Assembly (NCBI GenBank): GCA_051819765.1
Contig: JBNJGT010000066.1
Location: forward strand, 1 to 6,924
DNA length: 6,924 nt
Source: JBNJGT01 sp051819765
GTDB lineage: Archaea > Nanobdellota > Nanobdellia > Woesearchaeales > JACJVW01
Direction of reading: 5' to 3'
Position numbers and translations under genes: made by a program. Positions 1 through 6,214 of this stretch are shown piece after piece (the stretch's first letter is position 1; the number at the start of each line of letters is the position of its first letter). The notes beneath the pieces were generated by a model. The model made no database searches. It saw only the letters and a list, made by a program, of their open reading frames with translations, and had not been told where the DNA came from.

Positions 1-942
1 TATCCTTTTTTGCCTGGTAAGCCGTATCAGCCGGTCAAAATCCCTCTCAGAAAATCTATCAAGCATTCTTCGTATCATCAGATGCGCCCACAGGTTCCTT
101 CCAAGCCTTTCTCTCCACAATCTCTCATAATCCTTCCCATAGATAAGTGCTTCAGCAAGGCACTCAGCCGCCTGCAGCCCTGGTATCAAGCCGCCGCCGG
201 TTGTCGCCTTCACTTGTGCTGCCGCATCTCCTACAATATATAAGTTGCCGGATTGGGTCCGCAATTTAGGGTCATAATCAGGGATCATCCCTCCCTGGAA
301 TTCAAGGATGTCCCCCTCAAAGCCATCAAGAAATGTGCGAAAGACAGTCTTGTTCCCGATACACCCTATACGCATGACCTCCTCATCTTCAGGGACAGCC
401 CATGCATAATCGCCTATGTAAGGGAAGAACTCAACATTATTATCATTCCTTGATCTCACTCGTGCCTGGAATCCCTGCCTCAACCGGATTTTCCGGGAAT
501 CGATCCGCGTGCGTACAATGGAACCTGGTCCGTCTGCGCCTATTATTATATCCGCTGCATAGGTCTTATCCGCCTCAACCGTCTGTGGGGTGACTCTATG
601 CACACGCTTATGGATGAATCGTGCTCCCCTCCTTTTGGCCTTCTCTGCGATCCCTTTGTCAAATACCTCTCTATCGATAATGTAATTCGGTCGCAAGGCA
701 AGATCCATTTCCTCCCGGGGCGAATGAATCTGAGCCCGCGTGATGGTATTGACGGTCGCGTTCCTCCTCTCCTCCCGCAAAGCAACAATTGAATCAATAT
801 CCTGTGTGACTATCCCTGTGCATTGGACTGGCTCTCCGATTTTCCCTTGTTCAAAGACTGTCACCTCAAAGTCTTTTCCGAGGAGAAATCCCAGATACGA
901 TCCCACCGGACCTCCGCCGATGATAGCTAGCTTCCCTGCCAT
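1..942 (-). CDS. Geranylgeranyl reductase family FAD-dependent protein, 3'-truncated by the window edge
   Basis: Translating the minus strand from ATG at 942 gives an open frame of 314 codons to base 1 with no stop. Visible motifs are the N-terminal dinucleotide-binding GGGPVG (residues 9-14), an acidic residue ending strand 2 (E31), a QCTG motif (C41) like the C(S/T)G motif of archaeal geranylgeranyl reductases, IIDRE near 88-92, GADGPGS (135-141), a PYIGDYAWAVP segment (174-184) matching the family's PxxYxWxFP substrate motif, and GDAAAQ followed by GGGLIPG (about 238-255), the second FAD contact. Family members saturate geranylgeranyl chains of archaeal membrane lipids; related flavoproteins act on other isoprenoids or as oxygenases, so the exact substrate is inferred. 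The usual length is about 380-400 aa, so roughly 70-90 C-terminal residues lie outside. The start is supported by a TATA box 26 nt upstream, implying a leaderless mRNA, and by the absence of room for a longer N-terminus before the nucleotide-binding motif. Confidence 0.87.
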   Translation of the reverse strand, partial: MAGKLAIIGGGPVGSYLGFLLGKDFEVTVFEQGKIGEPVQCTGIVTQDIDSIVALREERRNATVNTITRAQIHSPREEMDLALRPNYIIDREVFDKGIAEKAKRRGARFIHKRVHRVTPQTVEADKTYAADIIIGADGPGSIVRTRIDSRKIRLRQGFQARVRSRNDNNVEFFPYIGDYAWAVPEDEEVMRIGCIGNKTVFRTFLDGFEGDILEFQGGMIPDYDPKLRTQSGNLYIVGDAAAQVKATTGGGLIPGLQAAECLAEALIYGKDYERLWRERLGRNLWAHLMIRRMLDRFSERDFDRLIRLTRQKRI

Positions 943-961
943 GCAGTGATAATAATCAGAA

Positions 962-975
962 CCTTTAAATATAAG
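962..975 (-). promoter_or_regulatory. Archaeal TATA promoter of the geranylgeranyl reductase gene
   Basis: Read on the minus strand this is CTTATATTTAAAGG. The AT core (964-973) is centred about 26 nt upstream of the ATG at 942. That is the normal TATA-to-start-site distance in archaea, so transcription should begin at or within a few bases of the ATG. No Shine-Dalgarno sequence is visible, in keeping with a leaderless message. Confidence 0.65.
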
Positions 976-1009
976 CTGTGGTTACTATACAATAGTTAAA
1001 CGCAGTGAC

Positions 1010-1019
1010 TACTCGAGTA
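1010..1019. repeat. 10-bp perfect palindrome in the divergent promoter region
   Basis: TACTCGAGTA equals its own reverse complement. It lies between the two divergent TATA boxes, 17 bp upstream of the plus-strand TATA box (1037-1046) and 36 bp from the minus-strand one. It could be an operator for a dimeric regulator, but a single 10-bp palindrome in 158 bp of AT-rich DNA may also be chance. Confidence 0.4.
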
Positions 1020-1030
1020 TACCAACAAAC

Positions 1031-1046
1031 AGAAAAGTTTAAATAG
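1031..1046 (+). promoter_or_regulatory. Archaeal BRE/TATA promoter of the S-layer-like gene
   Basis: The sequence AGAAAAGTTTAAATAG has a purine-rich BRE-like element followed by a TATA core centred near 1041. Transcription would start around 1066-1070 and leave a 5' leader of about 30-35 nt before the ATG at 1101. A second, weaker AT element (TTATAA, 1048-1053) would place the start near 1076. Unlike the reductase gene, this gene has a leader and a ribosome binding site. Confidence 0.65.
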
Positions 1047-1058
1047 ATTATAACGATT

Positions 1059-1079
1059 TTAACCGCTACTACTGGTTAA
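1059..1079 (+). repeat. Inverted repeat TTAACC-N9-GGTTAA at the predicted transcription start
   Basis: Two perfect 6-bp arms (1059-1064 and 1074-1079) flank a 9-nt spacer that contains the predicted start site of the S-layer-like gene. A further GGTTAA copy at 1093-1098 overlaps the Shine-Dalgarno sequence. As DNA this could be an operator blocking initiation. It acts as an RNA hairpin only if transcription starts upstream of 1059, which the TATA position argues against. Confidence 0.4.
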
Positions 1080-1089
1080 GAAAAAATTT

Positions 1090-1095
1090 GGGGGT
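1090..1095 (+). promoter_or_regulatory. Shine-Dalgarno sequence of the S-layer-like gene
   Basis: GGGGGT sits 5 nt upstream of the ATG at 1101. It pairs with the CCUCC core of the 16S anti-Shine-Dalgarno as GGAGGT would, with one G-U wobble. It supports the chosen start and suggests efficient translation, as expected for an abundant surface protein. Confidence 0.6.
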
Positions 1096-1100
1096 TAAAA

Positions 1101-2369
1101 ATGGAAGGAAAACGAATAGGGTTGTTAGTTATGATGATTGCGGCCTTGATGCTTGCTTCAAGCGCTGCGCTTGCTCTACCAAACGTTGAGTACATCAAGA
1201 TCAACGGTGACAAGTTCTCATCAGGAGATAAACTTGTGGTTGAGAAAGGTGACAACCTTGAGATACGAGTAAAAATGAATAGCTCAATGAATGAGTCTGA
1301 TGTCGAAATGCATGCAGACCTGATTGGCTATGAGTACAACGACATCGAACGGATTTCAGATGCGACGCACCTCTTTGATATTGATGCAGGCGACACAGTA
1401 TACAAGAATCTTGAGGTTCGGATACCTGAAAACACTGAGAAAGATGAATACGATCTACGGGTTCGAGTTGCGACCCGGACTGGTCCATCCGACGAATACA
1501 CGTTCCCGATTGAAGTGGAAGGTGCTCGTCACGCACTGAGGATCAAAGACGTCTTGTTCTCACCTGAAAACGAAGTAGTCTCTGGCCGTGCAATGCTTGC
1601 AACAGTCCGAGTCGAGAATCTGGGAGAACATGATGAGGACAGTGTCAAGGTTCGTGTACGAATCCCATCTCTTGGACTCTCTGCCTCTGACTACATCGAT
1701 GAGATCGAGGAAGGGGAGAAAGTCACCTCTGAAGAGCTATATCTACGGATCCCTTCATGCACAGAAGGCGGCATCTACACTGTTGAAGTGGAAGTGACCT
1801 ATGATGAAGGATACGAGAAAGTGACAGAGGAGTCCACCATTCGGATTGTGACTGACGAGAGTTGCTACGCACCTGAAGAAGATGAGAGTGAGGAAAAAAC
1901 AATTATCAGCGTTGGATCCACCAACATGGACGTAGTTAAAGGTGAAAGTGGTGCAGTCTACCCGATTACCATCTCAAACAGTGGTACTCAGAGCCGGACG
2001 TACAGCCTTTCAGTTGACGGAGTCTCCGGGTGGGGCACATCAAAAGTCACACCTGCTAACTCAGTGGTCCTTGCAGCTGGTGAGACCAAGGCACTCTATG
2101 TATACATCAGTGCAGACGAGACTGCAACCGAAGGAGAAAGGATGTTCTCAGTTGAGGTCAATTCAGACTCCAAGGTTCTAAAGCAGATCCCGCTCAAGGC
2201 ACAGGTTGTACAGGGTGAAGACGGCGCAGCTACCAGCTGGGATCGAGTAAGGAATGGTCTTGAGATAGGTCTGATTGTACTGGTTGTGCTTCTTGTCCTT
2301 CTTGGATTGATTGTTGGGTTCAACAAGCTCCGGGGAGACAAGGGTGACGAGGACCAGACCTATTACTAA
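1101..2369 (+). CDS. S-layer-like surface protein with Ig-like (CARDB/NEW3-type) domains and C-terminal membrane anchor
   Basis: A 422-aa secreted, membrane-anchored protein. Residues 1-25 form a signal peptide (basic MEGKR, hydrophobic core, A-L-A before L26). Three beta-rich modules follow: about 26-140; about 145-250, a CARDB-like module with the recognisable VRVENLGEHDEDSVKV stretch; and about 265-375, resembling NEW3-type Ig-like domains. A single TM segment (about 387-407) precedes a short charged tail. Two cysteines (PSC and ESC, near 218 and 254) could form a disulfide. The exterior is rich in Asp/Glu, and there are two N-glycosylation sequons (NSS, NES). Similar proteins in DPANN genomes are annotated as putative S-layer proteins, but lattice formation cannot be read from sequence. 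The start has a TATA box, a leader and a Shine-Dalgarno sequence. The gene is followed after 15 nt by another surface protein, with a T7 run between them. Confidence 0.85.
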   Translation: MEGKRIGLLVMMIAALMLASSAALALPNVEYIKINGDKFSSGDKLVVEKGDNLEIRVKMNSSMNESDVEMHADLIGYEYNDIERISDATHLFDIDAGDTVYKNLEVRIPENTEKDEYDLRVRVATRTGPSDEYTFPIEVEGARHALRIKDVLFSPENEVVSGRAMLATVRVENLGEHDEDSVKVRVRIPSLGLSASDYIDEIEEGEKVTSEELYLRIPSCTEGGIYTVEVEVTYDEGYEKVTEESTIRIVTDESCYAPEEDESEEKTIISVGSTNMDVVKGESGAVYPITISNSGTQSRTYSLSVDGVSGWGTSKVTPANSVVLAAGETKALYVYISADETATEGERMFSVEVNSDSKVLKQIPLKAQVVQGEDGAATSWDRVRNGLEIGLIVLVVLLVLLGLIVGFNKLRGDKGDEDQTYY

Positions 2370-2376
2370 TTTTTTT
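2370..2376 (+). terminator. Intergenic T7 run, possible partial terminator between the two surface genes
   Basis: Seven T residues directly follow the TAA of the S-layer-like gene and precede the next start by 8 nt. Archaeal RNA polymerase terminates at oligo-T on the non-template strand without needing a hairpin. No separate promoter or Shine-Dalgarno sequence is evident for the downstream gene, so partial termination here could lower its expression relative to the upstream gene. A chance T run remains possible. Confidence 0.4.
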
Positions 2377-2384
2377 ATTTGACC

Positions 2385-4169
2385 ATGAGGTTCATTCTTT
2401 TTTTATTACTTACTGTACTGCTTGCGAGCATCTGCGTTGCAGACTTCTCTGCGACCTCAAGTAATTATCAGGCATGCGCCTGTTCTGAAATTGAAAGCAC
2501 AATCACCATCACAAATCTCGGGGCACCTAATCTTTTTGAGTTGGAGGTTCAGGGTGATCCCGCTGAGTGGGTTACGCTCGTTCCCTCTGATACCTTCATC
2601 ATTGATCAGGAAGTCATAACCCAATTCATCCATGTGCCCTGCCAATCGGACACGCAAGAGATCGAGACCCTTATCAAGGGTGGCGCGACAAAAAAACGCC
2701 TGGCACAGCAGCTTGAGATCACCAAATGCGATAATATCATTCTTTCCGCGCCGTCCTCAGTACCTGATTGTGCCGACCAATACAATTTCACACTGACAAA
2801 TCCCCTTTCGTTTCGCGAATCTTACACCGTCTCAATCAACGGTTCAAACCAAAGTTTCATCCTGATGCCCGGCAAATCAAAGAGCCTCTCTTTGCCCATC
2901 AAGGGGTCTGATCCAACACTTGTTGTTCGGGCCCACAAGAACCGGCTCACAAAACGGGTGGAGATCAACAAATCCCTCTGCACTGGTTTGCCTGACCATA
3001 TTGAGTTATGTGAGGATGAGTATGAGACCTTTCCTTTTGAGTATCCTGCACAGACCAACCAGCCATGGGCTATCGCCAACAGTACGCATCTGATGCTGAA
3101 CCCGCCGGAGCCAGGCAACTACACACTCACAACGAGCATCGGGTCAGAAGACCTCTCTTTTGAAGTGCGGGTTATGACCTGTGACTTGTCGATAGATGTG
3201 CAACCGGCAATTGAGGTACATGAAGGTAACAATACCGTCCCTCTGACCATAAACACAGTGGAGGCTCAGGAGGTCTCCGTCGATGGTCCTGTGTGGCTCA
3301 CGCCCACTCAGTTTACCGTGGCAAACACCACAACCCTCAATCTGACAGCTGCCATAAATGGCTCTGTGAAGCATGGCAGTTATCCAGTGACAATCTCGGT
3401 CGATGGCTACCAGGCCCAAACCACGCTTGAGTATTCCTTTGATTATTTCATCTACCTCATCTACCTGCTTTATCTGGTCCTCTTCTTCATAGCATTGCTC
3501 ATCATAGCAGCACTCCTTAAATGGATAAGCAAGAAGACAAAACCTGACAAATCAGAAAGGGTCCAACGGGAAAAGGCTGAAAAGGTCCAAGAGAAAAAAA
3601 TCTTAAGGGAAAATGTACCAGAGGAAAAGGCCCAAAAGGAAAAAATAGGGGGGGCTGTCCGAAAAGACCAAGGCGAAAAGGCCCGAGAGGAAAAAGCCCA
3701 AAAGGGCAAAAAACCCACGGTCGCAGTCGTACTCTTGCTTCTCATATTAGCTTTGATACTCTTTGCCACACTCTCAAATGACACGCTTGAGGATACAGAC
3801 TGCTCTTACACCTGGGTGAAAGGAGAGAATTTCACAGTCAATCTCACCCGGAATTTTCAGGATCCTGACGGGGACAAGCTCTATTTTTCCGTGGATGCCG
3901 AACCTGTATCAATAAATTATACGCTCAATGATTCCCTGGTGACATTCGTTCCTCCCGGAAACTTCACAGGTGTGGATTACATAGAGTTTGTGGCTGATGA
4001 TCGCAAAGGCGGGAGGATCTCTTCTGGCGCTGTCGCACTCTGCGTGAATGAGCCTGAGGAGAAGGGCTTCTCGATCTTGCGATTCCTTGATATCTACAAA
4101 TTCTACATTATCGCAGGGTTCATTCTACTCATTATCCTGATAGTGCTCATGAACCTGAAAGAGAATTAG
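2385..4169 (+). CDS. Three-TM surface protein with two sequon-rich ectodomains and a Lys/Glu-rich cytoplasmic loop
   Basis: With ATG at 2385 the product is 594 aa; a TTG two codons upstream is an alternative. Residues 1-19 are a signal peptide. Residues 20-352 form a beta-rich ectodomain whose modules seem bounded by cysteines (31, 33, 86, 115, 129, 199, 209, 266); the first module resembles NEW3-type Ig-like domains. TM1 is about 354-379. Residues 380-444 are a Lys/Glu/Gln-rich stretch with repeated EEKAQK. TM2 is about 445-463. Residues 464-572 form a second ectodomain with the DPDGD motif and VTFVPPGNFTG pattern of cadherin-like domains, plus C473 and C553. TM3 is about 573-590. All 16 N-x-S/T sequons fall in the two predicted outside segments and none in the loop, which supports this topology. 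It probably belongs to the same transcription unit as the upstream S-layer-like gene. I do not recognise a named family for the whole protein; a role in anchoring or organising the surface layer is inference. Confidence 0.8.
   Translation: MRFILFLLLTVLLASICVADFSATSSNYQACACSEIESTITITNLGAPNLFELEVQGDPAEWVTLVPSDTFIIDQEVITQFIHVPCQSDTQEIETLIKGGATKKRLAQQLEITKCDNIILSAPSSVPDCADQYNFTLTNPLSFRESYTVSINGSNQSFILMPGKSKSLSLPIKGSDPTLVVRAHKNRLTKRVEINKSLCTGLPDHIELCEDEYETFPFEYPAQTNQPWAIANSTHLMLNPPEPGNYTLTTSIGSEDLSFEVRVMTCDLSIDVQPAIEVHEGNNTVPLTINTVEAQEVSVDGPVWLTPTQFTVANTTTLNLTAAINGSVKHGSYPVTISVDGYQAQTTLEYSFDYFIYLIYLLYLVLFFIALLIIAALLKWISKKTKPDKSERVQREKAEKVQEKKILRENVPEEKAQKEKIGGAVRKDQGEKAREEKAQKGKKPTVAVVLLLLILALILFATLSNDTLEDTDCSYTWVKGENFTVNLTRNFQDPDGDKLYFSVDAEPVSINYTLNDSLVTFVPPGNFTGVDYIEFVADDRKGGRISSGAVALCVNEPEEKGFSILRFLDIYKFYIIAGFILLIILIVLMNLKEN
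3621..3705 (+). repeat. Degenerate 66-bp-spaced repeat encoding the EEKAQK units of the cytoplasmic loop
   Basis: GAGGAAAAGGCCCAAAAGG at 3621-3639 recurs at 3687-3705 with one substitution, exactly 22 codons later. Related GAAAAGGC/GAAAAGGT units occur just upstream (about 3570-3590). The spacing keeps frame, which suggests in-frame duplication within a charged, probably coiled-coil or disordered loop. A G7 run (3648-3654) lies between the copies. Confidence 0.6.
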
Positions 4170-4170
4170 G

Positions 4171-4863
4171 TCAATCATACCACGCAGGGTGTTCCTTTTT
4201 CTCTTGCGCCAGTTTCTCTGGGAGATCCAGTTTATCTATGAGGAATTCTCTGGATTGGAACCCGTAATAGGTCTCGTCATCAATGACAAGGGTTGGCAGT
4301 CTGTTGGGATCAATTTCGTATTTTTTCTTCAAAAAATCGAGTGCGTGATTTTCCAGATGGTATTCAAAGGCAAAAGTATTGAAAAAGGGGTACTTTTTAT
4401 GGACACTGGTCAGAACCAATCCTTGATCAGAGCAATCCTCGCAATCCCTGTTCGTGTAGAAATATAATACATTTGGTGTTGATAGGTTGCATTCTTGATC
4501 AGCTTTCTTATTTAGTACCAGTTGTCTTATCAAGAGGAGGCTATAATAGTTCTTCATTGGCTGTACTTTCTCAGAATCATAGCCATACACCTCTTCCATG
4601 TAAGTGATTCTCTTGCCAAGTTCATACATCTCAGTGTTATAGCTGGTCATGTTGATGTTCTCACAGAGGTCATTACTGACCAGCTCATGGAGCAGTTCAT
4701 TGGATAAGGATTCGATACGGATATCATACTGCAGGTCATAGACTTTTTGAAATTTCATTTCATTGATAAAGCTCCCTACAATAAAACCCACGAGAAATAT
4801 GACGATTGTGAGTGAAAAGGCTGCCAAATACCGTGAGGGTCTGATCTTTTTTCTGCTTATCAT
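4171..4863 (-). CDS. Membrane-anchored extracytoplasmic thioredoxin-like protein with CEDC motif
   Basis: A 230-aa protein. Basic MISRKKIRPSR precedes a TM segment (about 13-33), so the rest should face outside. A largely helical region (about 39-124) precedes a thioredoxin-fold domain (about 130-215): a hydrophobic strand NVLYFYTNRD, the C-x-x-C motif CEDC (C141, C144), a helix, and an LPTLVID segment with P190 at the usual cis-proline position, then a final strand and helix. Two more cysteines (67, 125) and two sequons (NMT, NLS) lie in the outward part. The likely role is thiol-disulfide exchange on surface proteins; whether it oxidises, isomerises or reduces cannot be told from the motif. 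The acidic CEDC is not the classic CGPC or CPHC. The gene lies 39 bp downstream of the glycosyltransferase on the same strand but has its own TATA box 27 nt upstream, implying a leaderless mRNA. Its stop is one base from the convergent surface gene. Confidence 0.78.
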   Translation of the reverse strand: MISRKKIRPSRYLAAFSLTIVIFLVGFIVGSFINEMKFQKVYDLQYDIRIESLSNELLHELVSNDLCENINMTSYNTEMYELGKRITYMEEVYGYDSEKVQPMKNYYSLLLIRQLVLNKKADQECNLSTPNVLYFYTNRDCEDCSDQGLVLTSVHKKYPFFNTFAFEYHLENHALDFLKKKYEIDPNRLPTLVIDDETYYGFQSREFLIDKLDLPEKLAQEKKEHPAWYD

Positions 4864-4884
4864 TTATCGGTCTGAATCTGGAGT

Positions 4885-4895
4885 CCTTTATAACT
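4885..4895 (-). promoter_or_regulatory. Archaeal TATA promoter of the thioredoxin-like gene
   Basis: On the minus strand the sequence reads AGTTATAAAGG, with the core (4887-4892) centred 27 nt upstream of the ATG at 4863. It sits inside the 39-bp gap after the glycosyltransferase stop. No Shine-Dalgarno sequence is seen before the ATG, consistent with a leaderless transcript that starts at or near the start codon. Confidence 0.6.
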
Positions 4896-4902
4896 TTTCT
4901 CA

Positions 4903-6162
4903 TCACATCCTGAAATAATTTGGTCCCCATCTGATGGGTCTTTTTGTTATATAATGATACAATGCCAAAACCCAGCAGAGTGAACCAAGAAGCCAATAGG
5001 TAAATATAAAGGAAATAAATGGGACTGCTATCCCTTGGTTTTCCTTGGAGATTATCTTGAGGTGAAACATAAAAAGGAATGTGATGAACAATAATAGCAG
5101 CGGAAGCATAGTGGTATTGCTTATATCAAGGAAGAATAATTCAAAATTGAACTCGAACATAGTTGTCAGATCAAAACCCGTCAGGCTGAGTTCATGGATC
5201 CATTTGATGCTGTTATAGATGATCATGATGATCGTATAGACAAAAACGAATATGGTGAGGAAGATATATGTCAGTGAGACCGGAAGGATGAACACCCCTA
5301 GGTTGCCATATCGTCTGCTGAAGAGGTGCCTGTATCTCCTGACCTGTATGAAGAAACCCGTAAACCATCGGATCCGTTGGTTTATGAATGCTTTAAGGGT
5401 CTTCACTCCGCTTGTGTACACATTGGCATCGATCACGTTCTCAATCAGATAGCCTTCGCTTTGTATCCGAAACGACATCTCCAGGTCTTCGACCATGGTT
5501 TTGGGATTGAGTGACCCATGGGTCTCGATAAATGTCCTTCGTATCAGCGTGAATGCTCCCGGGGCAAGGGGGATGCTCCCTAAGTGGGATTGCACGTACC
5601 GCACAAACACGGCACTGAAGAACTCTTGGAATTGGATTTTTTTCAGTATGCTGTTGGGTTTCCATATCTTGACCGAGGGGATTGCTGCCATGACATTCTT
5701 ATCCTTGAAGCAGGGTACTAGTTTGTCGAAAACATCCGGCAAAATGAACGAATCTGCATCCAGCCCTGCAACCAGCTCGCCTGTGGCGTGTTTCATCCCT
5801 GTATTTATCGCCAGGGTCTTGCCTTTTGAGGTTGGGTGGGTGAGAACCTGCACCCCAAATTTCTCATAATCCTTCGCAAGCTCCAGGGAATTATCAGTGG
5901 ATCCATCATTCACAATGATGATTTCCAGCTTATCCTGCGGGTAATTGCAGTTCAGGAGCGAATCCACTGTTTTCCTGAGTCTTTCCCCCTGTGATGACCC
6001 CTCGTTCCAGATTGGTATGATGACCGAGACCCGTGGTTTGAATCGTGGATCACGTCTATGGATCTTTCTGTCCTGGGAGAAGATGGTGAGGATATACATG
6101 AGAGAAGTAAATAAGCCGACAAAGCATAAGGTATAAATTATGGCATCATGAAAACTCAGCAT
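4903..6162 (-). CDS. Membrane-embedded family 2 glycosyltransferase (processive synthase type)
   Basis: A 419-aa protein when started at ATG 6162; a GTG at 6171 would add three residues and sits very close to the GAGGT ribosome-binding sequence, so the start is uncertain. An N-terminal TM (about 7-29) leads into a cytoplasmic GT-A domain with SVIIPIWNE, VNDGSTDNS (D86), GLDADS (D135, D137; metal and nucleotide-sugar binding), VEDLEMS (E225-D226, catalytic-base position) and QRIRW (262-266, the QxxRW signature). Several C-terminal TM segments follow (about 289-317, 351-368, 378-403). This layout is that of cellulose, hyaluronan and poly-N-acetylglucosamine synthases, which extend a polysaccharide from UDP-sugar and export it. 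Related enzymes make lipid-linked sugars, so substrate and processivity are not certain. It is preceded by tRNA-Trp and followed by the thioredoxin-like gene, on the same strand. Confidence 0.88.
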   Translation of the reverse strand: MLSFHDAIIYTLCFVGLFTSLMYILTIFSQDRKIHRRDPRFKPRVSVIIPIWNEGSSQGERLRKTVDSLLNCNYPQDKLEIIIVNDGSTDNSLELAKDYEKFGVQVLTHPTSKGKTLAINTGMKHATGELVAGLDADSFILPDVFDKLVPCFKDKNVMAAIPSVKIWKPNSILKKIQFQEFFSAVFVRYVQSHLGSIPLAPGAFTLIRRTFIETHGSLNPKTMVEDLEMSFRIQSEGYLIENVIDANVYTSGVKTLKAFINQRIRWFTGFFIQVRRYRHLFSRRYGNLGVFILPVSLTYIFLTIFVFVYTIIMIIYNSIKWIHELSLTGFDLTTMFEFNFELFFLDISNTTMLPLLLLFITFLFMFHLKIISKENQGIAVPFISFIFTYWLLGSLCWVLALYHYITKRPIRWGPNYFRM

Positions 6163-6174
6163 GAGGATCACTGA

Positions 6175-6184
6175 CCTCTAGAGG
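6175..6184. repeat. 10-bp palindrome over the predicted start site and ribosome-binding sequence of the glycosyltransferase gene
   Basis: CCTCTAGAGG equals its own reverse complement. It lies about 25 bp downstream of the glycosyltransferase TATA box, where transcription should begin, and its minus-strand GAGG half is the only candidate Shine-Dalgarno sequence. It may be an operator or simply a by-product of the GAGG motif. Confidence 0.3.
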
Positions 6185-6196
6185 ACGTACCTGGAT

Positions 6197-6210
6197 TCTT
6201 AAATATTTGG
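6197..6210 (-). promoter_or_regulatory. Archaeal TATA promoter of the glycosyltransferase gene
   Basis: On the minus strand CCAAATATTTAAGA carries an AT core (6199-6208) centred near 6203, so transcription should start around 6177. That leaves a leader of about 6 nt to the GTG or 15 nt to the ATG. It begins only about 7 bases past the tRNA 3' end, so the gene can be transcribed independently of the tRNA. Confidence 0.55.
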
Positions 6211-6214
6211 GGAG

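Noticed and set aside
10..949. Short plus-strand and minus-strand open frames of 60-85 codons in the first 950 bases
   Set aside because: They lie across the single long minus-strand reductase frame, overlap one another, and show no family motifs or start signals.
1201..2341. Antisense and shifted open frames (60-110 codons) inside the S-layer-like gene
   Set aside because: They are shadows of the real frame, which has a signal peptide, domain motifs, a TM anchor and promoter support. Cys/Arg/Ser-rich shadow translations show no domain features.
2385..2438. Lipoprotein signal (lipobox) at C17 of the 594-aa surface protein
   Set aside because: The residues before the cysteine are A-S-I, with Ala instead of Leu at -3 and Ile at -1, a poor lipobox. 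An ordinary cleavage after A19 fits better, and the protein already has three TM anchors.
3470..3784. Minus-strand 104-codon frame with repeated WAFSSRAFS-like units
   Set aside because: Its repeats are the reverse complement of the Lys/Glu repeats in the sense gene. It has no plausible promoter and no independent support.
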